Notes under the pieces: generated by a model | The model's input: only the letters and a program-made list of their open reading frames with translations | Told to the model about the DNA's origin: nothing | The model's database searches: none | Position numbers and translations under genes: made by a program | Shown: positions 26,557-34,541 of the stretch, piece by piece | Position numbering within the stretch: position 1 is the first letter of the stretch | Layout: each line of letters begins with the position of its first letter | Source: Humimonas sp964465015 | GTDB taxonomy: Bacteria > Gemmatimonadota > Gemmatimonadetes > Palauibacterales > Palauibacteraceae | Assembly: GCA_964465015.1 (NCBI GenBank) | Contig: CAYXHP010000013.1 | Coordinates: forward strand, 46,241 to 110,240 | DNA: 64,000 bases | Direction of reading: 5' to 3'

Positions 26557-27306
26557 CTACCGCCCGAAAGCGGCTGTGACCGCCTTGTAAACGATGTACA
26601 GGCCGAGCACGAGCGCGATGCTGGCGCCGGCCGACCGCTTGGGGTAGATGCGGCTCATGGCCAGCCCGAGGATGGCCGCCCCCCACAGGCCGAAGATGTC
26701 CAATCCGTGCATGAAGTGGTACGCGTAGCTCGACGGATCGAGTCCCGGCACCACGAGGTCGAGCGCGAGGTTGGCCTGGAGGTCCCGCGCCTTGGTGATG
26801 ATCGGGAGCGTCAGGAGGCCGCCGATCACCGGGATGAGGAAGGCGTGGCTGGTGGCCGACAGAACCGGCTTGAACCCGGCCTCGCCGCCCATTCCCATCT
26901 CGTAGATCAGGAACAGGACGCCCGAGATCACGACGGTGGCGACCGGCAGGAAGATCATCACGCCGAAGATGGGCAGAATGCGGCTCATGGCCATCGCCTT
27001 CTGCATCTGCTCGGGCTTCACGTTCGGGTTCTTGGCCAGCTGCTGGCGCACCGCTTCGTGCATGAGGTCCTGAGGAACCAGGAAGGTGGTGAGCAGCGCG
27101 ATGGCCACGACGAGGACGAGGGCGCCCAGCCACGCGGGACGCTCCCGGAGGGCGTCGAACAGGCGGCCGGGGGACACGAACACCTGGACCACCCTCTGGG
27201 CCAGATTCGGGAGAGCGGGAGCATCCGCCCGGGTCGGCTCGGCCGGCACCTCCGGTGCGGGGGTGCTCGTACCGGTGCCCGCGGGCTGCACGTCGTCGTC
27301 GCTCAT
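26557..27306 (-). CDS. Yip1 domain membrane protein
   Basis: This 249-residue protein starts with a Pro/Thr-rich cytoplasmic tail and the Yip1-typical RVVQVFVSPGRLFDALRERP at about 38-57. At least five membrane helices follow (for example AWLGALVLVVAIALLTTFL and PIFGVMIFLPVATVVISGVL). The family is widespread but its bacterial role is unknown. It starts 4 nt after the exported protein upstream, so it is probably the third gene of the creatininase operon. Confidence 0.8.
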   Translation of the reverse strand: MSDDDVQPAGTGTSTPAPEVPAEPTRADAPALPNLAQRVVQVFVSPGRLFDALRERPAWLGALVLVVAIALLTTFLVPQDLMHEAVRQQLAKNPNVKPEQMQKAMAMSRILPIFGVMIFLPVATVVISGVLFLIYEMGMGGEAGFKPVLSATSHAFLIPVIGGLLTLPIITKARDLQANLALDLVVPGLDPSSYAYHFMHGLDIFGLWGAAILGLAMSRIYPKRSAGASIALVLGLYIVYKAVTAAFGR

Positions 27307-27310
27307 CTCG

Positions 27311-28096
27311 TCACCTCTTCATGCTGGAGCGCTTCGCGGTCCACTGCCGATCGGGGCGCCGGACCTCGAGGACTCGGCCCTGGTCGTCGAGCCACACCTG
27401 GATACGCTCACCGTCGAGTGTCAGGTCGTATCGGGCGGCGTTCCGGGTTTGTCCGGCCGCCTCGATGCTCTCGGTTCCCGCGGCCCGAACCCGCACGGAA
27501 GCCTGCTCCCCGAGCGAGGGTACGATCACCGGCATGGACCAGCTGGTCCCGGTGCCACGAGCGGCATGCTCGGCAAACAGCAAATAATACTGGTGGGCGA
27601 CGCCCGGTTCCAGGATCGCCAGGTCGGGAGATGCGACGAACTGCTGGGACCGGTTCCCCTCCTCCGTGGAGGTCTGGAGGCGGAGCCGACCGCCATCGCG
27701 CCGGGCCACGACGTTGTGCACGTCGCCGCTCCGGGGCTTGAGCTGGAACAGGGTAGGCCGGAACGTGGAGTCCGTCTGCAGCCACACCTGCTCGGACACG
27801 AAGGGTGGGCGGGTCGAGTCCATCGCGACCACACCCACAGCCTTCACCACGGCGCCCTCCCGGCGGATCACGAAGGTCTCGTGCCCGACCGGGTGGCCGG
27901 CCAGCGTGATGTCGAAGGAGCCCTCGTCGAGCGTTCGCACGCGCTGCTGGGCTCCGGCCCCGCCCGGCGCCAGCGCCGCCCAGCCCAGCAGAGCCCCCAG
28001 CGCCGCGAGACCGGCCGCCGGGATGCGGCGCCGCCGGTCCGACCCCGATGGGGCCGCCCTCCGGCCCACGCGCGCCCTCCCTCGATCAGTCGCCAT
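27311..28096 (-). CDS. exported protein of unknown function
   Basis: This 261-residue protein has an Arg-rich N-terminus and signal peptide (GLAALGALLGWAALAPGGAGA, shortened here) with likely cleavage before QQRVRT. The mature part is beta-rich, beginning with a SFDITLAGHPVGHE segment and alternating strands, with no visible catalytic motif. The ATG with a strong GGAGGAGGGG site overlaps the end of the creatininase gene by 11 nt. It resembles the many DUF3108-like periplasmic beta proteins, but I cannot confirm a family. Confidence 0.65.
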   Translation of the reverse strand: MATDRGRARVGRRAAPSGSDRRRRIPAAGLAALGALLGWAALAPGGAGAQQRVRTLDEGSFDITLAGHPVGHETFVIRREGAVVKAVGVVAMDSTRPPFVSEQVWLQTDSTFRPTLFQLKPRSGDVHNVVARRDGGRLRLQTSTEEGNRSQQFVASPDLAILEPGVAHQYYLLFAEHAARGTGTSWSMPVIVPSLGEQASVRVRAAGTESIEAAGQTRNAARYDLTLDGERIQVWLDDQGRVLEVRRPDRQWTAKRSSMKR

Positions 28097-28850
28097 CTTC
28101 CCCTCCTCCGTTCTCGAACACGCGGCGCCCCAGGAACCCGACCAGGTACTGGAAGATCCGCTCGCCCTTCTCGGCCGTGGCCCGGGACGGTCGGCCCACG
28201 ACGCCGGAGGACCCCGGCACCGGCACCGGCTCCTCGCCGACCAGCAATTTGCGGCGCTCCGCCTCGGCCACGGGTGCATCCTCGACCGCGTCGGTGCGCA
28301 CGAGCTGCGGAGCGAGGTACAGGAGGAGCGAGGTCTCCATCTCTCCGGCGTGCTCCTCTGCGTGCGGCGTCTCGATGAACGAGCCCAGGTCCACCGCGTG
28401 CAGGTCGACGGCGCGAATCACCGCCCGCTCGCTCAGCACCGTGCCGATCGCCAGCAGATGGGGCCCGAAGCCGTGGGTCGTGAGCAGGTAGATGTCTTCT
28501 ACCCCCTGGCTCTCCCAGTTCGCCACCAGCTCGTTCAGCACGCGGTGGAGCGTCTTGCCACGCACGCAACCCGATCCGGCGTACCTCTGCTCGGAGTCCG
28601 ATCCGGCCCCATAGGGAAGGGTCGGAGCCAGCGTGACGCCGTGGCGGAGGGATATCTCCTCGGCGAGCCGCGTCACGATGAGCGTGTCGGTGCCCAGGGG
28701 CAGGTGACGGCCGTGCTGCAGGAGCGTCCCCACCGGTACCAGCAGACGCGGATCTTCCCGGAAGCGCTCGTTGGCCTCGCTCCACGAGAGCTCGGCCAGG
28801 CGCACGGGGCCGGCTCGGGGCGTCGGAATGGGAGGGACCGCGTCCGTCAT
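28086..28850 (-). CDS. creatininase/MftE family protein with altered metal site
   Basis: This 254-residue protein keeps the creatininase scaffold: LLVPVGTLLQHGRHLPLGTDT at residues about 37-56 and HAGEMETSLLLYLAP near 190. The family (creatininase, MftE, FAPy deformylase) uses a di-metal site. Here the usual Glu in G-S-x-E-Q-H-G is Leu44, and the usual N-G-H-G-G-N reads THGFGPH near 125-131. His46, His49, Asp55 and the GEMETS glutamates remain. The chemistry may differ from known members. A TTGCAC-N18-TAGGCT promoter lies 47 nt upstream. Confidence 0.8.
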   Translation of the reverse strand: MTDAVPPIPTPRAGPVRLAELSWSEANERFREDPRLLVPVGTLLQHGRHLPLGTDTLIVTRLAEEISLRHGVTLAPTLPYGAGSDSEQRYAGSGCVRGKTLHRVLNELVANWESQGVEDIYLLTTHGFGPHLLAIGTVLSERAVIRAVDLHAVDLGSFIETPHAEEHAGEMETSLLLYLAPQLVRTDAVEDAPVAEAERRKLLVGEEPVPVPGSSGVVGRPSRATAEKGERIFQYLVGFLGRRVFENGGGEDGD

Positions 28851-28896
28851 GGCCGGCTCCGGGCTGCCGAGTGTGCCGGGGTAGGCGCTGGCGGAC

Positions 28897-28926
28897 AGCC
28901 TAAGCGCCGCGCCGTGGCGGGTGCAA
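28897..28926 (-). promoter_or_regulatory. predicted sigma70-type promoter of the creatininase operon
   Basis: On the minus strand TTGCAC (28926-28921) and TAGGCT (28902-28897) are 18 nt apart. The start would be near 28890, giving a 5' leader of about 40 nt before the ATG at 28850. The remainder of this divergent gap (to 29085) shows nothing else clear. Confidence 0.5.
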
Positions 28927-29085
28927 GCCGTCCGGCCCTTGCGGCGGGCACGGCCCGGCGTTCTGCTGCAATCGCGACCGCCGGCACGCGTCGGGCCCTC
29001 ACCGGAGGCCGGACCGGCGGCGAGCGCGTCGGCGCGGTGGAGAGACGGCCGCGCACCCGGACGAGCCACGCCGAGGAGATAGCCC

Positions 29086-29544
29086 ATGGTAGGCGAAGGA
29101 GAGCTGGCACCGGAGTTCGAGCTCGAGTCGGACCGGGGGGAGACGGTTCGACTCTCCGATCTGCGCGGCCGCCGGGTCGTGCTGTACTTCTACCCGAAGG
29201 ACGATACGAGCGGGTGCACCAAGGAGGCTTGCGGCTTTCGGGATTCGCTCCCGGAGTTCGAGCACGAGGACGTCGTGGTGCTCGGCGTGAGTCCGGACGG
29301 GGTGGCTTCGCACGCGAAGTTCCGCGACAAGTACGGTCTGAACTTTCCGCTCCTGGCCGATCCGGACCACGAAGCCGCCCGGGCCTACGGCGTGTGGGGG
29401 AAGAAGAAGATGTACGGGCGGGAGTACGAGGGCATCCTGCGGACCACCTTCCTGATCGGCCCCGACGGCCGGGTCGAGAGGGTTTTCGAGAAGGTGAAGC
29501 CGGCTGGCCACTCCGAGGAGGTCCTGGCGACGCTCTCGTCCTGA
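29086..29544 (+). CDS. bcp: thioredoxin-dependent peroxiredoxin, BCP/PrxQ type
   Basis: This 152-residue thiol peroxidase reduces H2O2 and alkyl peroxides. The peroxidatic Cys44 lies in DDTSGCTKEACGFRD, and Cys49 five residues later is the resolving Cys expected in the two-Cys PrxQ form. VLYFYPKDD and GVSPDGVASHAKF are family-typical. The length fits. It is followed after about 145 nt by the nucleotide carrier gene. Confidence 0.95.
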   Translation: MVGEGELAPEFELESDRGETVRLSDLRGRRVVLYFYPKDDTSGCTKEACGFRDSLPEFEHEDVVVLGVSPDGVASHAKFRDKYGLNFPLLADPDHEAARAYGVWGKKKMYGREYEGILRTTFLIGPDGRVERVFEKVKPAGHSEEVLATLSS

Positions 29545-29688
29545 CGGCGTCCGGAGGGCTTGCGACAGCGCGGGTCCGATGACGAGACTGTAAGTCCTGA
29601 ATTTCCGGGTGCCCGCGACGACTCGGCTTTCTCGGGCCGCTCCGGAGTGTGGAGAGGGGCAGGTCCGCCGGCCCCGGGGGAGCGCCGA

Positions 29689-32600
29689 TTGTCGATCCTG
29701 TCCGGCCTGTCCGCCCGATTCGGGACCCGCTCCAGGAAGGAGTGGCTCCAGCTCGGAGCCATGGCGGCGCTCTTCTTCACCGTCCTGTGCGCGGTCGGCA
29801 TCCTCAAGCCGATCAAGAACGCCTTCGCGTTGGACGGCCTGGGCGCGAGCAAGTTCTACCAGGTCTATTTCATCGGCGCGGTCGTGGTCCTCTTCGTCCC
29901 GCTCTTCAACCGGCTCTCGAAGCGCCTTCAGTGGAAGGTGCTCATCCCGGGGTTGGCCCTCTTCTTCGCGCTCGATCTGGTCGTGTTCAGGTTCTTCTAC
30001 CGCGAGGGAAGCGCGACCTTCGGGATGGTCTTCTACGCCTGGTACGATCTGTTCACCGCGGCCCTGGTGACACAGTTCTTCGCCGCAGCCCAGCTCGTCT
30101 TCGACGCCTCCCAGGCGAAGAGCGCATACCCACTGGTCATCGCGGGCGGCTCGATAGGCGCCACGGTGGGAGGAGCCCTCACCGGCTTCCTGGCACAGCG
30201 CGCCGGCACTCCACAGCTCCTGCTCGTCGCCGCGGCCATCATCGTCGTGTTCGGACTGTGCCTGCCCCTGGTCCTGCGGGAGGCCGACGGCGGGGTCCGC
30301 AAACGAGCTCCCCGCGCGGATGCGGAGATCAGCGTCAGCGAGTTCCGTCGCGTGTTCACGAACCGGCATGTCCAGCTCCTGGCCCTGATGGTCCTCCTCA
30401 CCATCGTGGTCAAGACGATGGTGGACTTCGAGTTCAACGCGGTGACGAAGATGGTGTTCGACACCCGGGACGCGATGAGCGCGTTCCAGGGGAAGTTCTA
30501 CGCGGTGACCCAGTGGCTGCCTCTTCTGGTGCTGCTGGCGCTGCGACCGCTCCTGCCCCGGGTCGGCATGGGGCTCGCCGTGTTCCTGCTGCCGCTGACC
30601 ATGCTGGCCGCCGGTCTCGGCTTGATCCTGTTCTGGGGCGTGTGGGCCGCGTCGGTGGCCAAGGGCGCCGACGCCGCCTTCCGTTACTCGGCCGAGCGCA
30701 CGGGCCGCGAGATCCTCTACGTGCCGATCCCCGACGAGATCAAGATCAAGGCGAAGCTCTACATCGACATGGCGATCGAGAAGGGGCTCGGGAAGGTCCT
30801 CGCGGGGGTCGTCATCATGGGCGCGCTGGCGGTAGTCGGCTTCCGGCGAGTGCCCTACGTGGTCGTCGGCATCGCCTTGGTCTGGATGGTGGTGGCGGTG
30901 CGGGTGCGGAAGGAGTACGTGAAAAGCCTCATCGAGGCCGTTCGTGGTCGCTTTGCCAGCCTGGACGGCCTGTTCGCTTCCCTGGGCGACGCCAACACGC
31001 TTCCCGTGGTGCGGCAGGTCCTCGAGGAGGGAGATCCGCTGCAGGTCGCCTTCGCGCTCGACCTGATCGATCGGACGGCGCCGGGTGATGTGGAGCGGTT
31101 CGCCGGCCCGCTCAATCGCCTGCTCCAGCACCCCTCCGAGGGCATCCGCGAGCGCGCGCTGGGCCTTCTGGCCCGGGCGCCGGACGCCGCGGATCCGGTC
31201 GCGGCCGGCGAGCTGTTGCGTGATCCATCGCCCGAGGTGAGGCGGCTGGCCGCCGGCGTCCTGGTCCGGCATGCGGGTCCGGCCGCCGAGGGCGTGCTGG
31301 AGGACCTGCTCTCCTCGCCGGAGACGCGGACCCGACTCGCGGTCCTCTCCTGGCTGGGGGACGTCCAGGGCACGGCGAACGGAGGCGGCCCAACGGGAGC
31401 GGCTCCGGAGGGACCGGTGGATGGACGGATCGGTCACGAGGTGATCGCACGCGTGGTACGCGGTCACCTGGAGCGACTGGGCCAGGGACTGACACCGGGG
31501 GCCGAGGATCCCGAGGGACGGTTGGAGGCCGCGCTCGTGGCGGGCGCGCTCGCCGGCGAGCCCGAGGCGGCCCGGATCCTGAAGCCGCTGCTCGGCGACC
31601 CGGCTCCGGCGGTTCGCGAGGCGGCCCTGCGGGGAGCGGGACGCCTGGGCCTCGCCGAGGCGGTGCCCGCGCTGGTCGATGCCCTGGGGGACGCCCGCGT
31701 CCGCTCCGCCGCCCGGGAGGCGCTGGTCGCCCTGGGCGACCCGGCGGTGTCCGCGCTGGTGGCCCGCATCGCCGACGAAAGTGTTCCGGTGCTCGTCCGG
31801 CGGCACGTGCCCTCGGCGTTGGCCCGGATCCCGACCCAGGCATCGTTCGACGCGCTCCTGGATTCCTACGCGGCTCCTGAGACCGACCAGCTCCTCGACT
31901 ACCGGTCGCTCAAGGCGCTGAACAAGCTCCACGCTCGCGATGCGTCCCTCGTGGTGGACCCGGGACCGGTCGACCGGTGTCTCGACCGGGAGCTGGAGGC
32001 GGTCCAGCGCTACGATCGGGCGGCGGCGTGGCTGGAGCCCAGGCTCGATGGATCATGCGGGCGTCTGCTGATTCGGTCGTTACGCGAGGCGCGCCAGCAG
32101 CGTCGTGAATGCGCCTTCCGCTGCCTGGCCCTCCTGTATCCCGCCGACGTAGTCCACCGCTGCTACCAGGCCCTCTCGATGGGTGACCGCCGCGCCCGCG
32201 GCAACGCGCGCGAGCTCCTGGAGCAGACGGTGGGTCACGAGATGATCCGGAGGCTGGGAACGGCGGTGGAGAGCGAGAAGGAGGTGGCCCGAGCCGTCGC
32301 GCCGACCGGCGGACCCGGGGCGCGTCGTGCGCGATCCGGAGGCGCGGCCGCCTCCCGGCGAGGCGGGGCCGGCGAGCGGGACCTGGAGAGCGAGGTCGCG
32401 GAGCTGTCCCTGGACAAGGACCGATGGGTGGCGCTCTGTGCGCGGGTCGCCGGGCGCGAAGCGGCGTTGGCGGACGCCGACGGCGCGGCGCCTGGGGAGC
32501 GCGCGTCCGGTACGCCGGGGGAGGGCCGCGGGCCGCGGGAAACGGCGCGAGGAGCCGGTGATCCCGACATCGACGAGGAGGACATGGACGCGATCGAGAA

Positions 32601-32994
32601 GGTATTCCTGCTGCAGCACGTGGACATCCTTCGTGAGACGCGCAGCTCCCAGCTGGCCCTCCTGGCCCAGCTGGCCGATGAGATCGATGTGGAGGAGGGC
32701 GGGGAGCTCCTGCGACGAGGCGAGCCGCCCGATGCGCTCTACGTCATCGTCCGGGGGGGCGTGAGGCTCGATGGTGCGGGCGAGGAGATGGTCCTCAAGG
32801 ACGGGAGCGCGTTCGGGACGTGGGCGCTCATCGACGACAGCCCGAGTCTCGTGGACGCGCGGGCCTCGGAGCCCACGCGGCTCCTGAGAGTGTCCCGCAC
32901 GGATTTCCAGGACCTCGTGGCCGACCACCCGGAGTTCGGCCTGGACCTGCTCCAGGGGCTCGCCCGTCGCGTACGGAGCCTGGTGGGAGCGTGA
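29689..32994 (+). CDS. NTT-type ATP/ADP carrier fused to HEAT repeats and a cyclic-nucleotide-binding-like domain
   Basis: This protein of about 1101 residues has an N-terminal NTT/MFS part with about 11-12 helices (residues about 20-440, for example AALFFTVLCAVGILKPIKNAF and IAGGSIGATVGGALTGFL). HEAT-like helical pairs follow at about 455-800 (for example EGIRERALGLLARAPDAADP), then a charged linker and a C-terminal cNMP-fold domain at about 1000-1100 (GGELLRRGEPPDALYVIVRGG). Its phosphate cassette reads FGTWALIDDSPSLVDA and lacks the usual Glu and Arg. I prefer the TTG at 29689 with GGGGGAG upstream; the open frame from 29560 has AT-rich third positions unlike coding DNA here. Free-living bacteria are known to carry such fusions, but direction and substrate are unproven. 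Confidence 0.85.
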   Translation: MSILSGLSARFGTRSRKEWLQLGAMAALFFTVLCAVGILKPIKNAFALDGLGASKFYQVYFIGAVVVLFVPLFNRLSKRLQWKVLIPGLALFFALDLVVFRFFYREGSATFGMVFYAWYDLFTAALVTQFFAAAQLVFDASQAKSAYPLVIAGGSIGATVGGALTGFLAQRAGTPQLLLVAAAIIVVFGLCLPLVLREADGGVRKRAPRADAEISVSEFRRVFTNRHVQLLALMVLLTIVVKTMVDFEFNAVTKMVFDTRDAMSAFQGKFYAVTQWLPLLVLLALRPLLPRVGMGLAVFLLPLTMLAAGLGLILFWGVWAASVAKGADAAFRYSAERTGREILYVPIPDEIKIKAKLYIDMAIEKGLGKVLAGVVIMGALAVVGFRRVPYVVVGIALVWMVVAVRVRKEYVKSLIEAVRGRFASLDGLFASLGDANTLPVVRQVLEEGDPLQVAFALDLIDRTAPGDVERFAGPLNRLLQHPSEGIRERALGLLARAPDAADPVAAGELLRDPSPEVRRLAAGVLVRHAGPAAEGVLEDLLSSPETRTRLAVLSWLGDVQGTANGGGPTGAAPEGPVDGRIGHEVIARVVRGHLERLGQGLTPGAEDPEGRLEAALVAGALAGEPEAARILKPLLGDPAPAVREAALRGAGRLGLAEAVPALVDALGDARVRSAAREALVALGDPAVSALVARIADESVPVLVRRHVPSALARIPTQASFDALLDSYAAPETDQLLDYRSLKALNKLHARDASLVVDPGPVDRCLDRELEAVQRYDRAAAWLEPRLDGSCGRLLIRSLREARQQRRECAFRCLALLYPADVVHRCYQALSMGDRRARGNARELLEQTVGHEMIRRLGTAVESEKEVARAVAPTGGPGARRARSGGAAASRRGGAGERDLESEVAELSLDKDRWVALCARVAGREAALADADGAAPGERASGTPGEGRGPRETARGAGDPDIDEEDMDAIEKVFLLQHVDILRETRSSQLALLAQLADEIDVEEGGELLRRGEPPDALYVIVRGGVRLDGAGEEMVLKDGSAFGTWALIDDSPSLVDARASEPTRLLRVSRTDFQDLVADHPEFGLDLLQGLARRVRSLVGA

Positions 32995-33055
32995 AGCGTG
33001 GTCACCGGCCCGGGGACCCGCGAGGGGCGGCTTGGCAGCCCCGGGGCGGGTACGT

Positions 33056-33078
33056 CGGGGCGCCACGGCGGCGCCCCG
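33056..33078 (+). other. perfect 9-bp hairpin upstream of the response regulator gene
   Basis: CGGGGCGCC (33056-33064) and GGCGCCCCG (33070-33078) form a 9-bp stem with a 5-nt loop in the 111-nt gap between the nucleotide carrier and the regulator operon. There is no T-run, so it is not a standard terminator; a Rho-type end or leader structure is possible. Confidence 0.5.
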
Positions 33079-33105
33079 AGTGGATCCTTCATCGAGGAGT
33101 GAGCG

Positions 33106-33600
33106 GTGGTTGATGCCATGCGTCCGGAGGGAGACGCCGGGACGGTGATCCTGGTCGACGACGAAGAGATGGTCGTGTCGGCCCTGGAGGGCCTGCTGCA
33201 GCTGGAGACCAGCTACCGGGTCCTCTCGTTCACCTCGCCCGTGGAGGCACTCGAGGCCGTCGAGCGCGAGCGCCCCGAGGCGATCGTGTCCGACTTCATG
33301 ATGCCGGGCATGGACGGGATCGAGTTCCTGGAGCGCGCCCGCGCGCTCGACCCCACCTCGACCCGAATCCTCCTCACGGGCTACGCGGACCGCGACAACG
33401 CGATCCAGGCCATCAACCGGGTGGGCCTGTACCACTACCTCGAGAAGCCGTGGGACAACGCCCGCTTCATGCTCGTGGTTCAGAACGGTGTCGAGCGCGC
33501 CTGGCTCTTCCGTCAGCTGGACGAGCGCATCACCGAGCTCGACTCCGCCAACGAGGAGCTGCACGCCATGCGGCGCCGCCTCCTGCGGACCTTCCTGTAG
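33106..33600 (+). CDS. stand-alone response regulator (REC domain plus coiled coil)
   Basis: This 164-residue protein has an intact receiver domain: acidic pair Asp18-Asp19, phospho-acceptor Asp63 in VSDFMMPGMDG, Thr91 in LLTGYAD and Lys114 in YLEKPWD. The LTGYAD and HYLEKPWD signatures are typical of HupR/RpfG-type receivers. Residues about 124-160 form a coiled coil instead of a DNA-binding or enzymatic output domain. The GTG has AGGAG six nt before it. The histidine kinase starts 3 nt after the stop. It may act by protein contact. Confidence 0.92.
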   Translation: MVDAMRPEGDAGTVILVDDEEMVVSALEGLLQLETSYRVLSFTSPVEALEAVERERPEAIVSDFMMPGMDGIEFLERARALDPTSTRILLTGYADRDNAIQAINRVGLYHYLEKPWDNARFMLVVQNGVERAWLFRQLDERITELDSANEELHAMRRRLLRTFL

Positions 33601-33602
33601 CC

Positions 33603-34541
33603 ATGGCCCTCGACGATCGATCGTCGAGCCAGGAGCTCGAGAAGGCGCTCGCGGAGAACCGGGAGCTCCGGAGCGAGAACGAGGCGCTGCGGGAGGCCCG
33701 GCGCGAGCTCGAGGTCGGCCTCGAGGAGCTCCGGGCCGCCGAGGCCGAGGTGGTCAACAACGCCAAGCTGGCCAGCCTCGGGAGCCTGGTCGCGGGCGTG
33801 GCGCACGAGATGAACACGCCGCTCGGCTCCCTGCACGCCGGCCACGACACGTTTCGGCGTGCCCTGACCCGGCTGCAGGAGATCCTGGCCGACGAGAGAG
33901 TGGATCCCGAGGAGCTCGACGAGGTCCGGAGAATCGTGAAGGCGGTGGAGAACGTGGCCCGGACGCAGGATCTGGCCTTCGAGCGCCTCACCCGCATCGT
34001 GGCCGAGCTGCGGACCTTCGGCCGCCCCGATGGGGCCGAGGTGGCGATGGTGGACCTGCACGAGGGGCTCGAGAGCACCCTGGCGATCCTGGCCCACGAG
34101 CTCCGCCGCGGGATCGCGGTGGAGCGCCGGTTCGGGGAGATTCCACCGGTCGAGTGCCACCCGCATCGGCTCAACCAGGTGTTCATGAACCTGATGGTCA
34201 ACGCCATTCACGCCATGGAGGGCGGCGGCACGCTCACCCTCCGAACGAGCGCCTCGGGGAACGAGGTGAGCGTCGCGGTCCGGGACACCGGCTCCGGGAT
34301 CGCCGAAGCGGACCTGAAGCGCATCTTCGACGCCGGATTCACCACCAAACAGGAGCGTAGGGGCATGGGGCTCGGACTGCTGATCAGTCGACAGATCGTC
34401 CATCAGCACGGGGGCCGACTCGAGGTCCAGAGCCGCCCGGGCGAGGGATCGGTGTTCACGGTGACCGTGCCGGTCCGTCTCCCCGCGGGAGCGGCGACCG
34501 CGGGTGGGGGCTACGACGGACGTGAGGAGGCCCGTCCATGA
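33603..34541 (+). CDS. soluble sensor histidine kinase
   Basis: This 312-residue kinase begins with a coiled coil (residues about 8-52), then the H-box VAGVAHEMNTPLGSL with His68. The ATPase part shows FMNLMVNAIHAM (N box), RDTGSGIAE and GMGLGLLISRQIV. It has no membrane helix, PAS or GAF domain, so the signal must reach it through the coiled coil or a partner. It is probably the partner of the regulator 3 nt upstream. Its TGA overlaps the ATG of the exported kinase-like gene (ATGA), which ties sensing directly to that protein. Confidence 0.93.
   Translation: MALDDRSSSQELEKALAENRELRSENEALREARRELEVGLEELRAAEAEVVNNAKLASLGSLVAGVAHEMNTPLGSLHAGHDTFRRALTRLQEILADERVDPEELDEVRRIVKAVENVARTQDLAFERLTRIVAELRTFGRPDGAEVAMVDLHEGLESTLAILAHELRRGIAVERRFGEIPPVECHPHRLNQVFMNLMVNAIHAMEGGGTLTLRTSASGNEVSVAVRDTGSGIAEADLKRIFDAGFTTKQERRGMGLGLLISRQIVHQHGGRLEVQSRPGEGSVFTVTVPVRLPAGAATAGGGYDGREEARP

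Noticed and set aside
29560..29688. The upstream part of the carrier gene from a TTG at 29560
   Set aside because: The ribosome site is only 1 nt from that TTG, third positions are AT-rich unlike other genes here, and a better TTG with GGGGGAG lies at 29689.
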